Positions 16,668 to 25,440 of a DNA stretch of 64,000 bases are shown here, one piece after another. A program made the translations under genes and the position numbers. How positions within the stretch are numbered: position 1 is the stretch's first letter; every line of letters starts with the position of its first letter. The stretch comes from UBA6183 sp964545895 (GTDB lineage Bacteria; Bacteroidota; Bacteroidia; UKL13-3), in NCBI GenBank assembly GCA_964545895.1, contig CAZJHS010000004.1:1-64000 (forward strand), read 5' to 3'. Below the pieces are notes generated by a model. The model had not been told where the DNA came from and did no database searches. It was given only the letters and a program-made list of their open reading frames with translations.

Positions 16668-19600
16668 ATGCCGCAATTTTCGCATTTACACGTTCATACA
16701 CAATTCTCCTTACTTGATGGGGCTGCCGAAATAAGCAAACTATACAAAAAAGCTGTTGCTGATAACATGCCGGGCCTGGCCATTACCGATCATGGTAACA
16801 TGTTTGGCGCGTTTAAGTTTGTGGCCGAAGCATACAAACATAAAGGCCCCGATGGTAAGCCATTGGTAAAACCAATTGTAGGTTGCGAGTTTTATGTGGT
16901 AGCCGATAGGCATAAAAAAACTTTTACTAAAGAGGATAAAGACAAACGTTTTCATCAACTGTTATTGGCCAAAAACGAAGAGGGTTATCGTAACTTAACC
17001 AAGTTGTGCTCTTTAGGTTTTATTGATGGCATGTACAGTAAATACCCTCGTATTGATAAAGAACTCATCTTAAAATATCACAAAGGATTAATTGCAACCA
17101 CTTGCTGCATTGGCGCTATGGTACCTAAAGCCATTTTGCGCAATGGCGAAGATGAAGGTGAAAAAGAATTTAAATGGTGGCTTGATTTATTTGGAGATGA
17201 TTATTACGTAGAATTACAACGACACGATATACCCGAGCAAAATAAAGTAAACGAAGTATTGCTAAAATTTGCGGCCAAACACAATGTGCCAGTTATTGCC
17301 TCAAACGATTCGCACTATGTAGACCAAGCCGATGCCAATGCACACGATATTTTACTTTGTATAAATACGGGCGAAAAGCAAAGCACACCAACCATGAAAG
17401 AGTTTAGTGATGATGAATCTTTTTCGAAAGGAAAACGATTTGCCTTTGCTAACGATCAATTTTACTTCAAAAAAACAGAAGAGATGGGTAAGCTCTTCAG
17501 CGATATTCCACAAGCTATTGATAACACCAATATGATTGTAGATAAGGTGGAGTTGCTGGATTTAAAGCGCGATATTTTGCTACCCAATTTCCCTATGCCT
17601 GCCGGGTTTGATACCCAAATGGATTATTTGGAGCACTTAACTTGGACAGGAGCAAAAGAGCGTTATATTGATATTACTCCCGAGATAGATGAGCGTTTAA
17701 AATTTGAACTGCATACCATCCGTACCATGGGATTTGCCGGTTACTTTTTAATTGTATCCGACTTTATTAAAGCAGGCCGAGACATGGGTGTATTTATTGG
17801 CCCAGGACGTGGTTCGGCTGCAGGTAGTGTGGTAGCTTATTGTATTGGTATTACTAATATCGACCCCATAAAATATCAACTCCTTTTTGAACGTTTCTTA
17901 AATCCAGATCGTAAATCAATGCCCGATATTGATACCGATTTTGACGATGAAGGACGACAACGCGTAATTGATTATGTGGTTGAAAAATACGGAAAAAATC
18001 AAGTTGCGCAAATTGTTACTTATGGCAGTATGGCTGCTAAAATGAGTATTAAGGATGTGGCCCGTGTACTTGATTTACCTTTACAAGACAGTAATATGCT
18101 GGCCAAACTTGTACCCGATAAACCTGGCATATCGTTAAACCGTGTATTAACTGCACCCATTGATGGTGATAAAAGTTTAAAGGAAAAAGAAGGCCTGGTT
18201 TCTGAAGATATTGAAAATGTAAAAAAACTACGCGAGTATCATCAAGGTAATGATGATAAAGCTAAGGTTTTAAAAGAAGCACTTATCTTAGAAGGTTCTG
18301 TTCGTGGTACAGGTGTGCATGCCGCAGGTATCATCATTGCTCCTAGCGATTTAACAGATTTAATTCCGATGGCAGTTGCCAAAGATTCGGATTTGTTATT
18401 AACCCAATATGATGGAAAAGTAATTGAAGATGCAGGTGTAATTAAAATGGACTTTTTAGGTTTAAAAAACTTAACCATTATACGCGATGCACTGCGCTTA
18501 ATTAAACAAAATCATGGTGTTGATTTAGATATTGACACCATACCATTAGACGATAAAGAAACATTAGATTTATTTGCACGTGGCGAAACCAACGGTACTT
18601 TTCAGTTTGAAAGTGCGGGCATGCAAAAGTATTTAAAGGAACTTAAGCCCGATAGGTTTGAGGATTTAATTGCCATGAATGCCTTATATCGTCCGGGACC
18701 ATTGGCCTACATTCCTAACTTTATTAACCGTAAACACGGTAAAGAAGAAGTAGTGTATGATGTGGCCGACATGGAAGAGCACTTAAAAGATACTTATGGT
18801 ATTACCGTGTATCAAGAGCAGGTGATGTTACTGTCGCAAAAGTTGGCCAACTTTACCAAAGGTGATGCCGATGTGTTGCGTAAAGCCATGGGTAAAAAAG
18901 ACCGTAAAACACTTGATAAACTTAAACCGCAGTTTATAGAAGGTGCATCGGCCAAAGGACACGATCCTAAAGTTTTAGAAAAAATATGGACCGATTGGGA
19001 AGCATTTGCTTCTTATGCATTTAATAAATCTCACTCTACTTGCTATGCATTTGTGGCCTTTCAAACAGGCTACTTAAAAGCACATTACCCAGGCGAGTAC
19101 ATGAGCGCTTTACTTACCAATAACCAAAGTAATATTGATAAAGTTACTTTTTTTATGGAAGAGTGTAAGCGTATGGGCATAAATGTTTTGGGCCCCGATG
19201 TAAATGAATCGCAAGTGAATTTTGCCGTAAATAAAAATGGTGAAATTCGTTTTGGTTTGGGTGCTATTAAAGGGGTGGGCGAAGCAGCTGTATACGAGTT
19301 AATAGCCGAGCGTGATGCCAATGGCCCCTTCTCTTCTATTTTTGATTTAACCAAACGCGTAAGTTCACGCTCGGTAAACAAAAAAACATTAGAAGGCTTA
19401 GCATTTGCTGGTGCTTTTGATAGTTTCCCCAATGTACACCGCGCGCAATATTTTCATCCCGAGGAAGGTGATGAACCAAATTTATTAGAGAAAGCCATTA
19501 GGTATGCCAATAATGCTGCTGCCAACGAAAATGCCAATCAACAATCATTGTTTGGTGGCACTACTACTGTTGCATTAGCCGAACCAACGGTACCGCAATG

Positions 19601-20252
19601 CGAGCCTTGGGGCTTAATGAAAAAACTACACAAAGAAAAAGAAGTAGTGGGCATGTATCTAAGTGGACACCCACTTGATGATTATAAAATTGAATTTGAC
19701 AATTTTGTAAATGCCGAAATTTCCACTGTTGAAGACAAGAAAAATGTAGAGCAAACAATTGCCGGTGTGGTAATTGATTGCTACGAAAAAGTAAGTCAGA
19801 AAAACAATAAACCATACGGAGGTTTTACCATTGAAGATTACAGCGGCTCGCTTAAAATTATGATGTGGAGCGAAGACTACCTTAAATACAGACATTTAAT
19901 AAGTGTTGGCCAAATGCTTTATTTAAAAGGGGTAATGAAACCACGTTTTAATAGCGAAGACCAATTTGAATTTAAGGTAAACAGCATGATGCTATTGGCT
20001 GATGTGCGCGAAAAAATGTTAACCAACATACAAATTACCTTAAAAACCGAACGCATACAGCAAGGCTTTTTACAAGAGTTTTATCAGTTACTTGACCACA
20101 GCAAAGGCAACGCCTTGGTAAAGTTAAATGTGATTGATGAAGATCAAAAAATATTTGTCTCTGCCACATCGCGTAGGTTTAAAATTAACTTTGATAATGA
20201 TACCATGAAACGCTTTGCCGAAATGGAATTAGACTACAAAGTAAATGTGTAA
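16668..20252 (+). CDS. dnaE: DNA polymerase III alpha subunit
   Basis: Replicative polymerase, 1,194 aa, a normal DnaE length. The PHP domain is at the start (HLHVHTQFSLLDG, AITDHGNMFG). The polymerase core has GPGRGSAAGSVVAYC, and the catalytic aspartates lie in PDIDTDFDDEGRQRVIDYV. The beta-binding and helix-hairpin-helix region follows (FGLGAIKGVGEAAV). An OB fold is in the last third (IAGVVIDCYEKVSQKNNKPYG...). It converges on the island's TolC gene with only 18 bp between stops and no obvious terminator hairpin. Core gene, useful as a phylogenetic marker for the scaffold. Confidence 0.98.
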   Translation: MPQFSHLHVHTQFSLLDGAAEISKLYKKAVADNMPGLAITDHGNMFGAFKFVAEAYKHKGPDGKPLVKPIVGCEFYVVADRHKKTFTKEDKDKRFHQLLLAKNEEGYRNLTKLCSLGFIDGMYSKYPRIDKELILKYHKGLIATTCCIGAMVPKAILRNGEDEGEKEFKWWLDLFGDDYYVELQRHDIPEQNKVNEVLLKFAAKHNVPVIASNDSHYVDQADANAHDILLCINTGEKQSTPTMKEFSDDESFSKGKRFAFANDQFYFKKTEEMGKLFSDIPQAIDNTNMIVDKVELLDLKRDILLPNFPMPAGFDTQMDYLEHLTWTGAKERYIDITPEIDERLKFELHTIRTMGFAGYFLIVSDFIKAGRDMGVFIGPGRGSAAGSVVAYCIGITNIDPIKYQLLFERFLNPDRKSMPDIDTDFDDEGRQRVIDYVVEKYGKNQVAQIVTYGSMAAKMSIKDVARVLDLPLQDSNMLAKLVPDKPGISLNRVLTAPIDGDKSLKEKEGLVSEDIENVKKLREYHQGNDDKAKVLKEALILEGSVRGTGVHAAGIIIAPSDLTDLIPMAVAKDSDLLLTQYDGKVIEDAGVIKMDFLGLKNLTIIRDALRLIKQNHGVDLDIDTIPLDDKETLDLFARGETNGTFQFESAGMQKYLKELKPDRFEDLIAMNALYRPGPLAYIPNFINRKHGKEEVVYDVADMEEHLKDTYGITVYQEQVMLLSQKLANFTKGDADVLRKAMGKKDRKTLDKLKPQFIEGASAKGHDPKVLEKIWTDWEAFASYAFNKSHSTCYAFVAFQTGYLKAHYPGEYMSALLTNNQSNIDKVTFFMEECKRMGINVLGPDVNESQVNFAVNKNGEIRFGLGAIKGVGEAAVYELIAERDANGPFSSIFDLTKRVSSRSVNKKTLEGLAFAGAFDSFPNVHRAQYFHPEEGDEPNLLEKAIRYANNAAANENANQQSLFGGTTTVALAEPTVPQCEPWGLMKKLHKEKEVVGMYLSGHPLDDYKIEFDNFVNAEISTVEDKKNVEQTIAGVVIDCYEKVSQKNNKPYGGFTIEDYSGSLKIMMWSEDYLKYRHLISVGQMLYLKGVMKPRFNSEDQFEFKVNSMMLLADVREKMLTNIQITLKTERIQQGFLQEFYQLLDHSKGNALVKLNVIDEDQKIFVSATSRRFKINFDNDTMKRFAEMELDYKVNV

Positions 20253-20270
20253 CTAGTCTTACTATTATTT

Positions 20271-21734
20271 TCATTGCATTATTATGGGTTGATTTGTTTT
20301 TACATCGTACAAAGTTGTTACCCTTAATTGATAATAAGCTTGCCAATAAGTGGCAATTGCATTCAAATAACTTTGTTTAGTTTGCAGTTGTTGGCTTTGC
20401 GCAAGTAACAAATCGGTGTAAGTAATTTTACCTACTTGGTATTTATTAAAACTAATTACATATCTGCGTTGTGCAATACTATCGGCAAATTGGGCATTGC
20501 TTATTTGTTCTATGGCCACATTATAAGCCTGAATTTGACTCATCACCTCATTTGTAACACGTTGTTCTAATTGTTGGAGTTGTAAGTTTTGGTTTTGTAA
20601 CTGATACGCTGCTATTTTTAAACTTGCTGAATTAGCTCCAGAACTAAATAAAGGGACTGCAATACCAATAGTTGCATTTTGTTGGGTTAGCACATTTTGA
20701 TAAGCACTATTTAATATAGGTGCCGATTGATTGCTACCATAACCTGCAATTAAATTTAAGTTTGGCAAACGATTAAATTTAGCACGCTTTAACGCAGCTT
20801 CGTTTTGGAGTTTTGCAAGTTTTTGCTGCTCGTATTCGGGGCTATTACTTTTATATGCGGCAATTAACGTTGTAACGATACCGTCTGTTAAGTTAATTTG
20901 TTCAGTTGTAAGCGGTATAGCCGCATAAAGTACTAATTCAGATTCTATAGAAATTGCCAGTAGATTGCAAAATTTTTGTTTAAGCAACTTGTAGTTCTCT
21001 AACGCTTGTTTCAATTGTTGAGTAGTTTTTATCTGCTCCAATACTATTTGCAAGTATTCTTCTTCGCCTATTTTCCCCAAATCCAACTTTAATTTGGCTG
21101 TTTGCAAGAGTGTATCTGTGTTTGATTTAAGAGCTCGCAATAGTTTAACATTTTGCTGTGTTTGCAGCAATGTATGGTATTGGTTAGTGACCTCCAACGC
21201 CAATTGCTCTTGTTGTTTAGCAAATAGTTTCGTGCCAACTACCTTATTTACCTTGGCAATTTTTTGATTAAACGCAGCTTCATTAAATCTAAATAAAGGT
21301 TGATTAAACCCTAGTACAAAAGGTTGTGTGTTATAGTTGGTAGAGCGGTTTCCGCTTAACCTATCAAACCTATTTATATTGCTGCTTGCCGTAAATGTGC
21401 CGCCTGTGGCCGCAATTTTTTGGCTTAAACTAATACCTGTTGAGCTGTAAGCTTGCTCAACTGTTGTAAACTTAATTGTACCATCGGGTTGGGTAACACT
21501 GGTTATGCTACTGTTGTAACCGGGTAGGTTTGCGTTAAGGTTTATTTGGGGAAACAACGGTGCGCGTTGTAACTTAAAAGTTTGATTTGAAATTTCATAA
21601 GTGTTTTTATTAAGAGTTGCTTGTATGCTGTTTTGTTGGGCTAGTGCAATAGCTTGTGGCAATGTAATTGCGGTTTGTGCCTTACACAGAATGGCACTTA
21701 GTAGCAGTATTATAAATAGATTAACGTTACGCAC
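20271..21734 (-). CDS. TolC-family outer-membrane efflux protein (intact copy)
   Basis: 487 aa with signal peptide (MRNVNLFIILLLSAILCKAQ) and the duplicated outer-membrane efflux protein repeat of TolC channels: long amphipathic helices, with LPQAIALAQQNSIQATLNKN at the start of repeat one. The start codon is GTG, sharing its G with the TAG stop of the SPASM gene, so translation is probably coupled. It is the last gene of the grasp-with-spasm operon. It is the only intact TolC here, so it likely supplies the outer-membrane channel for the C39 ABC exporter and HlyD adaptor encoded 11 kb away. The first ~135 residues are duplicated in the broken copy at 25.4-25.8 kb. Confidence 0.9.
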   Translation of the reverse strand: MRNVNLFIILLLSAILCKAQTAITLPQAIALAQQNSIQATLNKNTYEISNQTFKLQRAPLFPQINLNANLPGYNSSITSVTQPDGTIKFTTVEQAYSSTGISLSQKIAATGGTFTASSNINRFDRLSGNRSTNYNTQPFVLGFNQPLFRFNEAAFNQKIAKVNKVVGTKLFAKQQEQLALEVTNQYHTLLQTQQNVKLLRALKSNTDTLLQTAKLKLDLGKIGEEEYLQIVLEQIKTTQQLKQALENYKLLKQKFCNLLAISIESELVLYAAIPLTTEQINLTDGIVTTLIAAYKSNSPEYEQQKLAKLQNEAALKRAKFNRLPNLNLIAGYGSNQSAPILNSAYQNVLTQQNATIGIAVPLFSSGANSASLKIAAYQLQNQNLQLQQLEQRVTNEVMSQIQAYNVAIEQISNAQFADSIAQRRYVISFNKYQVGKITYTDLLLAQSQQLQTKQSYLNAIATYWQAYYQLRVTTLYDVKTNQPIIMQ

Positions 21735-22843
21735 TAGTTGTCTTTTTTTACTAAATCTTGCATACCATAAAATTCAATGGCTTTTTGCTTTAGTGGGTTA
21801 GTGCTCCACTCTTCCCACTCGGCTGTGTAGGGGTTGTAGCCACACTTTAATGGTTTGCTGTAAATATCCTTTGGGTTTTCTATGTAAGCTCTACAATCGG
21901 TACAGATGTAGCGAAACTCGCAATCTTTACATACGTGTATTTTATCTTTATTAATAAACCACAGATCTTTAAATCCGGGCTTTTCAATAGCTTCTGCGAG
22001 GGTAGTATCTTTTATATTGCCATAACTTTTTGCCATACTTGGGCAATTTTTTATTTCTCCGTTTACATCTATGCTAATTTTACGGTTTAAGCAAGTGTTG
22101 TGTTGTTGGGCTTCCGTGAATAGAGGAACGTTTGCATGTAAATATGGAAGTGAGACTTGACCACAAGATAATGGATAGAAGATGTTCTGTTTGATAAGAT
22201 AAACACTATTCATGCTACCCTCCTTTAAAACTTTTGAATGGGGGGCGTTATATATTATTAAAACACCTAGTCGATTTTCCAGCCAAATGACACTATCCAA
22301 ATGCATTAAATAATCAATATCAATGAAATTGCTGGTGATGTTTATGCAAGAAAATTTCGATTCAGATACATAGTTTGATAAATGCTTAAGAATTTTTTCG
22401 AACCCGAGTTCATTATTTACATTAACAATCAACTCTAAGTTCTTACATCCCAATTTTTGCAGTTCGGCAAAAGTGATTTGTAAACTTAGAATATTATTTA
22501 TATCTAGATGAATCACTGCATTGGTTATGATTGACGGAGATTCCCACATTAACTCCATCTTTGGAAATCGATCGTAATCACTTGTTGATAAAAATTGGAT
22601 TAATTCGTGTTCAGTTAGAAAGTCTATGTATTCATATATTATAGTTTCATTATCTATCCCATAATGCGATATGATATTTTCGAAATTTGAATTTTCTAAT
22701 TCTGTAAGCAAATCATATAAATCATTCGGTATTGGGTAATACAACTCCCTCTGCAAATCACAAATAATACTATTAAGATACCCTTTGATTGGAATACAAT
22801 TACTAAACAGTTTCGGTGTTTTTGTTAAAGGATAATTTTTCAT
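21734..22843 (-). CDS. gwsS: Grasp-with-spasm system SPASM-domain peptide maturase (GwsS)
   Basis: About 369 aa. I use the ATG at 22843; the frame upstream begins only with TTG. The C-terminal third is a SPASM domain: CLNRKISIDVNGEIKNC (C-x10-G-x4-C), then CKDCEFRYICTDC (C-x2-C-x5-C-x2-C), then a later KCGYNP, ligands for auxiliary Fe-S clusters. The N-terminal part lacks the C-x3-C-x2-C radical-SAM motif, so it may act as a partner or recognition protein rather than a radical enzyme. Position beside an ATP-grasp maturase and a GG-leader precursor matches the grasp-with-spasm RiPP family. A 107-bp spacer separates it from gwsG; it overlaps tolC by one base. Confidence 0.85.
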   Translation of the reverse strand: MKNYPLTKTPKLFSNCIPIKGYLNSIICDLQRELYYPIPNDLYDLLTELENSNFENIISHYGIDNETIIYEYIDFLTEHELIQFLSTSDYDRFPKMELMWESPSIITNAVIHLDINNILSLQITFAELQKLGCKNLELIVNVNNELGFEKILKHLSNYVSESKFSCINITSNFIDIDYLMHLDSVIWLENRLGVLIIYNAPHSKVLKEGSMNSVYLIKQNIFYPLSCGQVSLPYLHANVPLFTEAQQHNTCLNRKISIDVNGEIKNCPSMAKSYGNIKDTTLAEAIEKPGFKDLWFINKDKIHVCKDCEFRYICTDCRAYIENPKDIYSKPLKCGYNPYTAEWEEWSTNPLKQKAIEFYGMQDLVKKDN

Positions 22844-22956
22844 GATCAATTAATCTCACTATTGGCTTATAATATGGATATACAACTTTGTATTTTGTAT
22901 TGTAGTGTTTACTGGTTGTTAGGTACATGAGTTTAGTTCCCCCATGCTCCTTTGAT

Positions 22957-23904
22957 TTAGTTTTCATGATTTTCTGCTTCTCTTATTAAATGTATGGCAA
23001 TGTCCTTCTCTATGGAGTAATTTAATGGCCATGTCAAAGATGAAAACATCCCAACTGGATTTATCTCTAAAAAATAGTATTCATCATTAAGCGAATAAAT
23101 CAAATCAATTGAACCAGTGTTTAGTAAGAGTTTTTTCATTAAAGAGTCTAATTTTTGTTCAATTTCACATGGGAGGTTATATGGTACACATCGGTTAGGT
23201 TTCTCGTATCTATATTTTCTGTAGTCAATTTCCGTTTGTTCATCGGCCTGAGAAAATATGGCCATTGAATAGAATTTGCCATAATAATAAAAGCTTCTAA
23301 TTTCATATTTCTTTTCAACTAATTCTTGGAAAAGAGAGGGCTGAAATGAATTTTCTAAATTTAACAAATCGTTCTCCTTCACAAGAGCTGTATATCTGCT
23401 ATATTGCTGATAGGGGTAAAGGCTGACCGTATCGATTGCTTTATTAACTATTCTATTGTTATTTCTTGCATAAAAGTTAAGTACTTCCATGAGATTATCT
23501 GTAATTAGTGAATTTGGTATGATTAAACCTAAATTCCGGGCACTATATAAGTTAAAAAGCTTATTAGTAAAATTATCTCTAAATTTATTAACCGACCGTT
23601 CCTCAATTAGATCGTTTGCGAAGGTTGTTATAGTCCTAAACTCACATTTTTCAATATCATTAGTTGATTGTTTTTGAAAATCAAAGGTAATTGGCAAACT
23701 CCTTCTATTCCAGTAGATTAAAAATCTAGTAAACTTAATATCTGATAGATTTAGGTTAACCTGAGTGTTGGAAATCTCAATTGATTGAAAGGAAAATTGT
23801 GTTTGAGACTCATTTATTAGTTTATACTCAGCATTAAAATAGTCCAACCAATCAATTATTTTTTCTAAAGAGGGATCATGCTCCTCGATGTTTATTAATA
23901 TCAT
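22957..23904 (-). CDS. gwsG: Grasp-with-spasm system ATP-grasp peptide maturase (GwsG)
   Basis: 315 aa, a RimK/MvdD-type ATP-grasp ligase. The first ~110 residues form the pre-ATP-grasp domain, with SLPITFDFQKQS in it. The rest is the ATP-grasp fold, ending with the metal-binding E-x-N-P motif (YYFLEINPVGMF, about residue 280). In graspetide pathways such enzymes join Asp/Glu side chains to Ser/Thr (ester) or Lys (amide) in the precursor core. Its ATG overlaps the TGA of the preceding gene (ATGA), indicating coupled translation. The substrate is presumably the GG-leader peptide two genes upstream. Confidence 0.86.
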   Translation of the reverse strand: MILINIEEHDPSLEKIIDWLDYFNAEYKLINESQTQFSFQSIEISNTQVNLNLSDIKFTRFLIYWNRRSLPITFDFQKQSTNDIEKCEFRTITTFANDLIEERSVNKFRDNFTNKLFNLYSARNLGLIIPNSLITDNLMEVLNFYARNNNRIVNKAIDTVSLYPYQQYSRYTALVKENDLLNLENSFQPSLFQELVEKKYEIRSFYYYGKFYSMAIFSQADEQTEIDYRKYRYEKPNRCVPYNLPCEIEQKLDSLMKKLLLNTGSIDLIYSLNDEYYFLEINPVGMFSSLTWPLNYSIEKDIAIHLIREAENHEN

Positions 23905-24872
23905 TTATCATACGGGATTTTACCTTCATTCAGCCATTCCACATATTCATTAGGTAAGATATAGTTTTCAATTAGAGCTGTTTGCCAGAGCGGAGGTAGT
24001 CCAATTGCTGCTCTTCTTTTATCAACTTGTTTAATATTATCTATTTTTATAATTACAAAAGTATTACTTACTGTTTTTTTTAGAATAGTGCCGTAGTTAT
24101 CTAATGGTTCAAGATTTGAGCTTGTTTCATTATAGCTCCAATTAAATAAGTAATCCGTCAATGATGCGTATTCAAATGGAGAGACTTTCCCACTTTTTAA
24201 GGCCGAATCAAGTATTTGTTTTTCAATATTATTATGTCGTAGTAAAAAATAAAATAAACTCATTGTGTACTGACCAACATCATTCTCATCGGGAAAATGA
24301 TACTTTTCAATTAAGTCAATAAGCACTGGCCTTGCAAATGCCGAATCGTATTGTTTGGCCAACATGTAATTCTGCTTAAGATTGTCATTAATTGAATTAA
24401 TTTGATTTCTAAAAAACAAATCGTTAAAAAAAACATGTTCAATATTAAAAAGATCTCTATCATTAATATGCTTAGAAACAAATGTCAAATAGCAGCTATC
24501 TTCATTAATCAATGATTGTATAGAATTAAAATCTACCGTATCATTTCTCAAGTCATTATTTATAAAACTCATCCTAACGCCATATTTTTCAATTATAGTT
24601 TGCGTGGTTCGGATAATATTTTCGGTGTCATTCAATCCGTGATAACATTTTAGTTTTAGAAGATGATTTCTGTATTTATTAATATTGAGAACATCAATAG
24701 ATTTAAGTTTGATTAAAGCGTCTTTATGTTTTTTCTTGAATATCAAAAGCTCAGCTTCATTTGATAATTCATATGTTTTACGAAGTTCTGGGGGGAGATT
24801 CATGAACTGCTGTGCAATCGTTACATTTATGCAGTTTAGTACAAATAAAATAAGTAATATTAGTCTTGTCAT
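23901..24872 (-). CDS. Secreted protein with DUF6624-like C-terminus, in the grasp-with-spasm operon
   Basis: About 323 aa from the ATG at 24872, which gives a clean signal peptide (MTRLILLILFVLNCINVTIA). The alternative start at 24887 would reach into a hairpin. The middle is helical and Leu/Asn-rich with no known motif. The C-terminus has NYGT, then VDKRRAAIGLPPLWQ, resembling the YG(T/S)...VDxRRxxxGLxPL signature I associate with DUF6624. Function unknown. Its place between precursor and maturase, and its predicted periplasmic location, suggest a role in immunity, product processing or transport. That is inference from position only. Confidence 0.6.
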   Translation of the reverse strand: MTRLILLILFVLNCINVTIAQQFMNLPPELRKTYELSNEAELLIFKKKHKDALIKLKSIDVLNINKYRNHLLKLKCYHGLNDTENIIRTTQTIIEKYGVRMSFINNDLRNDTVDFNSIQSLINEDSCYLTFVSKHINDRDLFNIEHVFFNDLFFRNQINSINDNLKQNYMLAKQYDSAFARPVLIDLIEKYHFPDENDVGQYTMSLFYFLLRHNNIEKQILDSALKSGKVSPFEYASLTDYLFNWSYNETSSNLEPLDNYGTILKKTVSNTFVIIKIDNIKQVDKRRAAIGLPPLWQTALIENYILPNEYVEWLNEGKIPYDK

Positions 24873-24885
24873 GATACTATATAAC

Positions 24886-24915
24886 ATGACGATACTTACA
24901 TATAGGTATCGCCAT
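24886..24915. promoter_or_regulatory. Hairpin just downstream of the grasp-with-spasm precursor
   Basis: ATGACGATAC (24886-24895) pairs with GTATCGCCAT (24906-24915) with one mismatch and a 10-nt loop. It begins 6 bp past the precursor stop and precedes the rest of the operon. No T-run follows, so it looks more like an mRNA-stabilising or attenuating hairpin than a full terminator. It parallels the stronger hairpin after lanA. Confidence 0.55.
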
Positions 24916-24920
24916 ATAAC

Positions 24921-25247
24921 TTAAGAGATTAACTCGGGTTCAAAAGCTTCAATAATAACAGCAGTGANNNNNNNNNNATCTGGTTCTTGTACTACTGGGC
25001 TCAAGCAACTTTCAACAAACTGCCAATTTGCTGGCTCTGTCCATTCCCATCCATTCTTTCCCATCTTACCTTCTCTAGAATCACTGTACCAATCAGTTCT
25101 ATATGTTTTTTTCTCCGGTACATAAACACTTCGACTCTCACATGTAGCATATCTTTCTCCTCCTGTAATTGTACATAAATTAACTTTGATTTCATCGGCC
25201 GAAAGCTTTACAAAAAGCTTGGGATTTAATCTTTCCAATTTTTTCAT
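24921..25247 (-). CDS. gwsA: Grasp-with-spasm precursor peptide (GwsA), interrupted by a sequencing gap
   Basis: Predicted 108-aa RiPP precursor. The leader (residues 1-30) begins MKKLERLNPKLFVKLSADEI and ends ITGG, a double-glycine site for the C39 peptidase of the exporter at 32.6 kb. The core is rich in Thr, Lys, Asp, Glu and Trp and has Cys at 36 and 81. Thr/Ser/Lys with Asp/Glu are the residues ATP-grasp ligases join. A run of ten N (24968-24977) falls in codons 91-94, so the C-terminal 14 residues, the frame after the gap and the true length are all uncertain. Missing sequence could even hold extra precursor genes. Confidence 0.8.
   Translation of the reverse strand: MKKLERLNPKLFVKLSADEIKVNLCTITGGERYATCESRSVYVPEKKTYRTDWYSDSREGKMGKNGWEWTEPANWQFVESCLSPVVQEPDXXXXTAVIIEAFEPELIS
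24968..24977. other. Assembly gap (10 N)
   Basis: Ten undetermined bases inside the precursor gene. The round number suggests a scaffolding placeholder, so the real gap length is unknown. Confidence 0.97.
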
Positions 25248-25392
25248 TTCTCATTGCGGTTTATACTTCAAAACCTGCTAAAAATTTTAGGTTAAAAATA
25301 AATAATTAAAAACATTTACCAATAACCCATGTGCGCAATAGGGTGGGTGGTAAAATTTATTACTCAATTTTCGTAGCAAAAAATGTAATGTA

Positions 25393-25412
25393 CAATAGAA
25401 GAAATTCTATTG
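25393..25412. promoter_or_regulatory. Operator palindrome 1, copy 1
   Basis: CAATAGAA-GAAA-TTCTATTG: perfect 8-bp arms with a 4-nt spacer. It has the same position and arms as the site at 31846-31865. Likely binding site of a dimeric regulator. Confidence 0.75.
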
Positions 25413-25422
25413 GCCAAAGAAA

Positions 25423-25440
25423 AATAGAAAAAGTTCTATT
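25423..25440. promoter_or_regulatory. Operator palindrome 2, copy 1
   Basis: AATAGAA-AAAG-TTCTATT: perfect 7-bp arms with a 4-nt spacer, centred 29 bp from palindrome 1, as in the lanA promoter copy. Confidence 0.75.

Noticed and set aside
22850..22956. A small minus-strand frame of about 44 codons between gwsG and gwsS, and an 8-codon frame preceded by AAAGGAGC
   Set aside because: The 44-codon frame runs into gwsS in another frame and has no GG leader or hydrophobic pattern; the 8-codon frame is too short. Neither looks like a second precursor.
25360..25440. The C-terminal ~26 residues of the truncated TolC frame (hydrophobic) as a real new membrane anchor
   Set aside because: They are translated from the promoter repeat and its palindromes, so they are more simply read-through after recombination.
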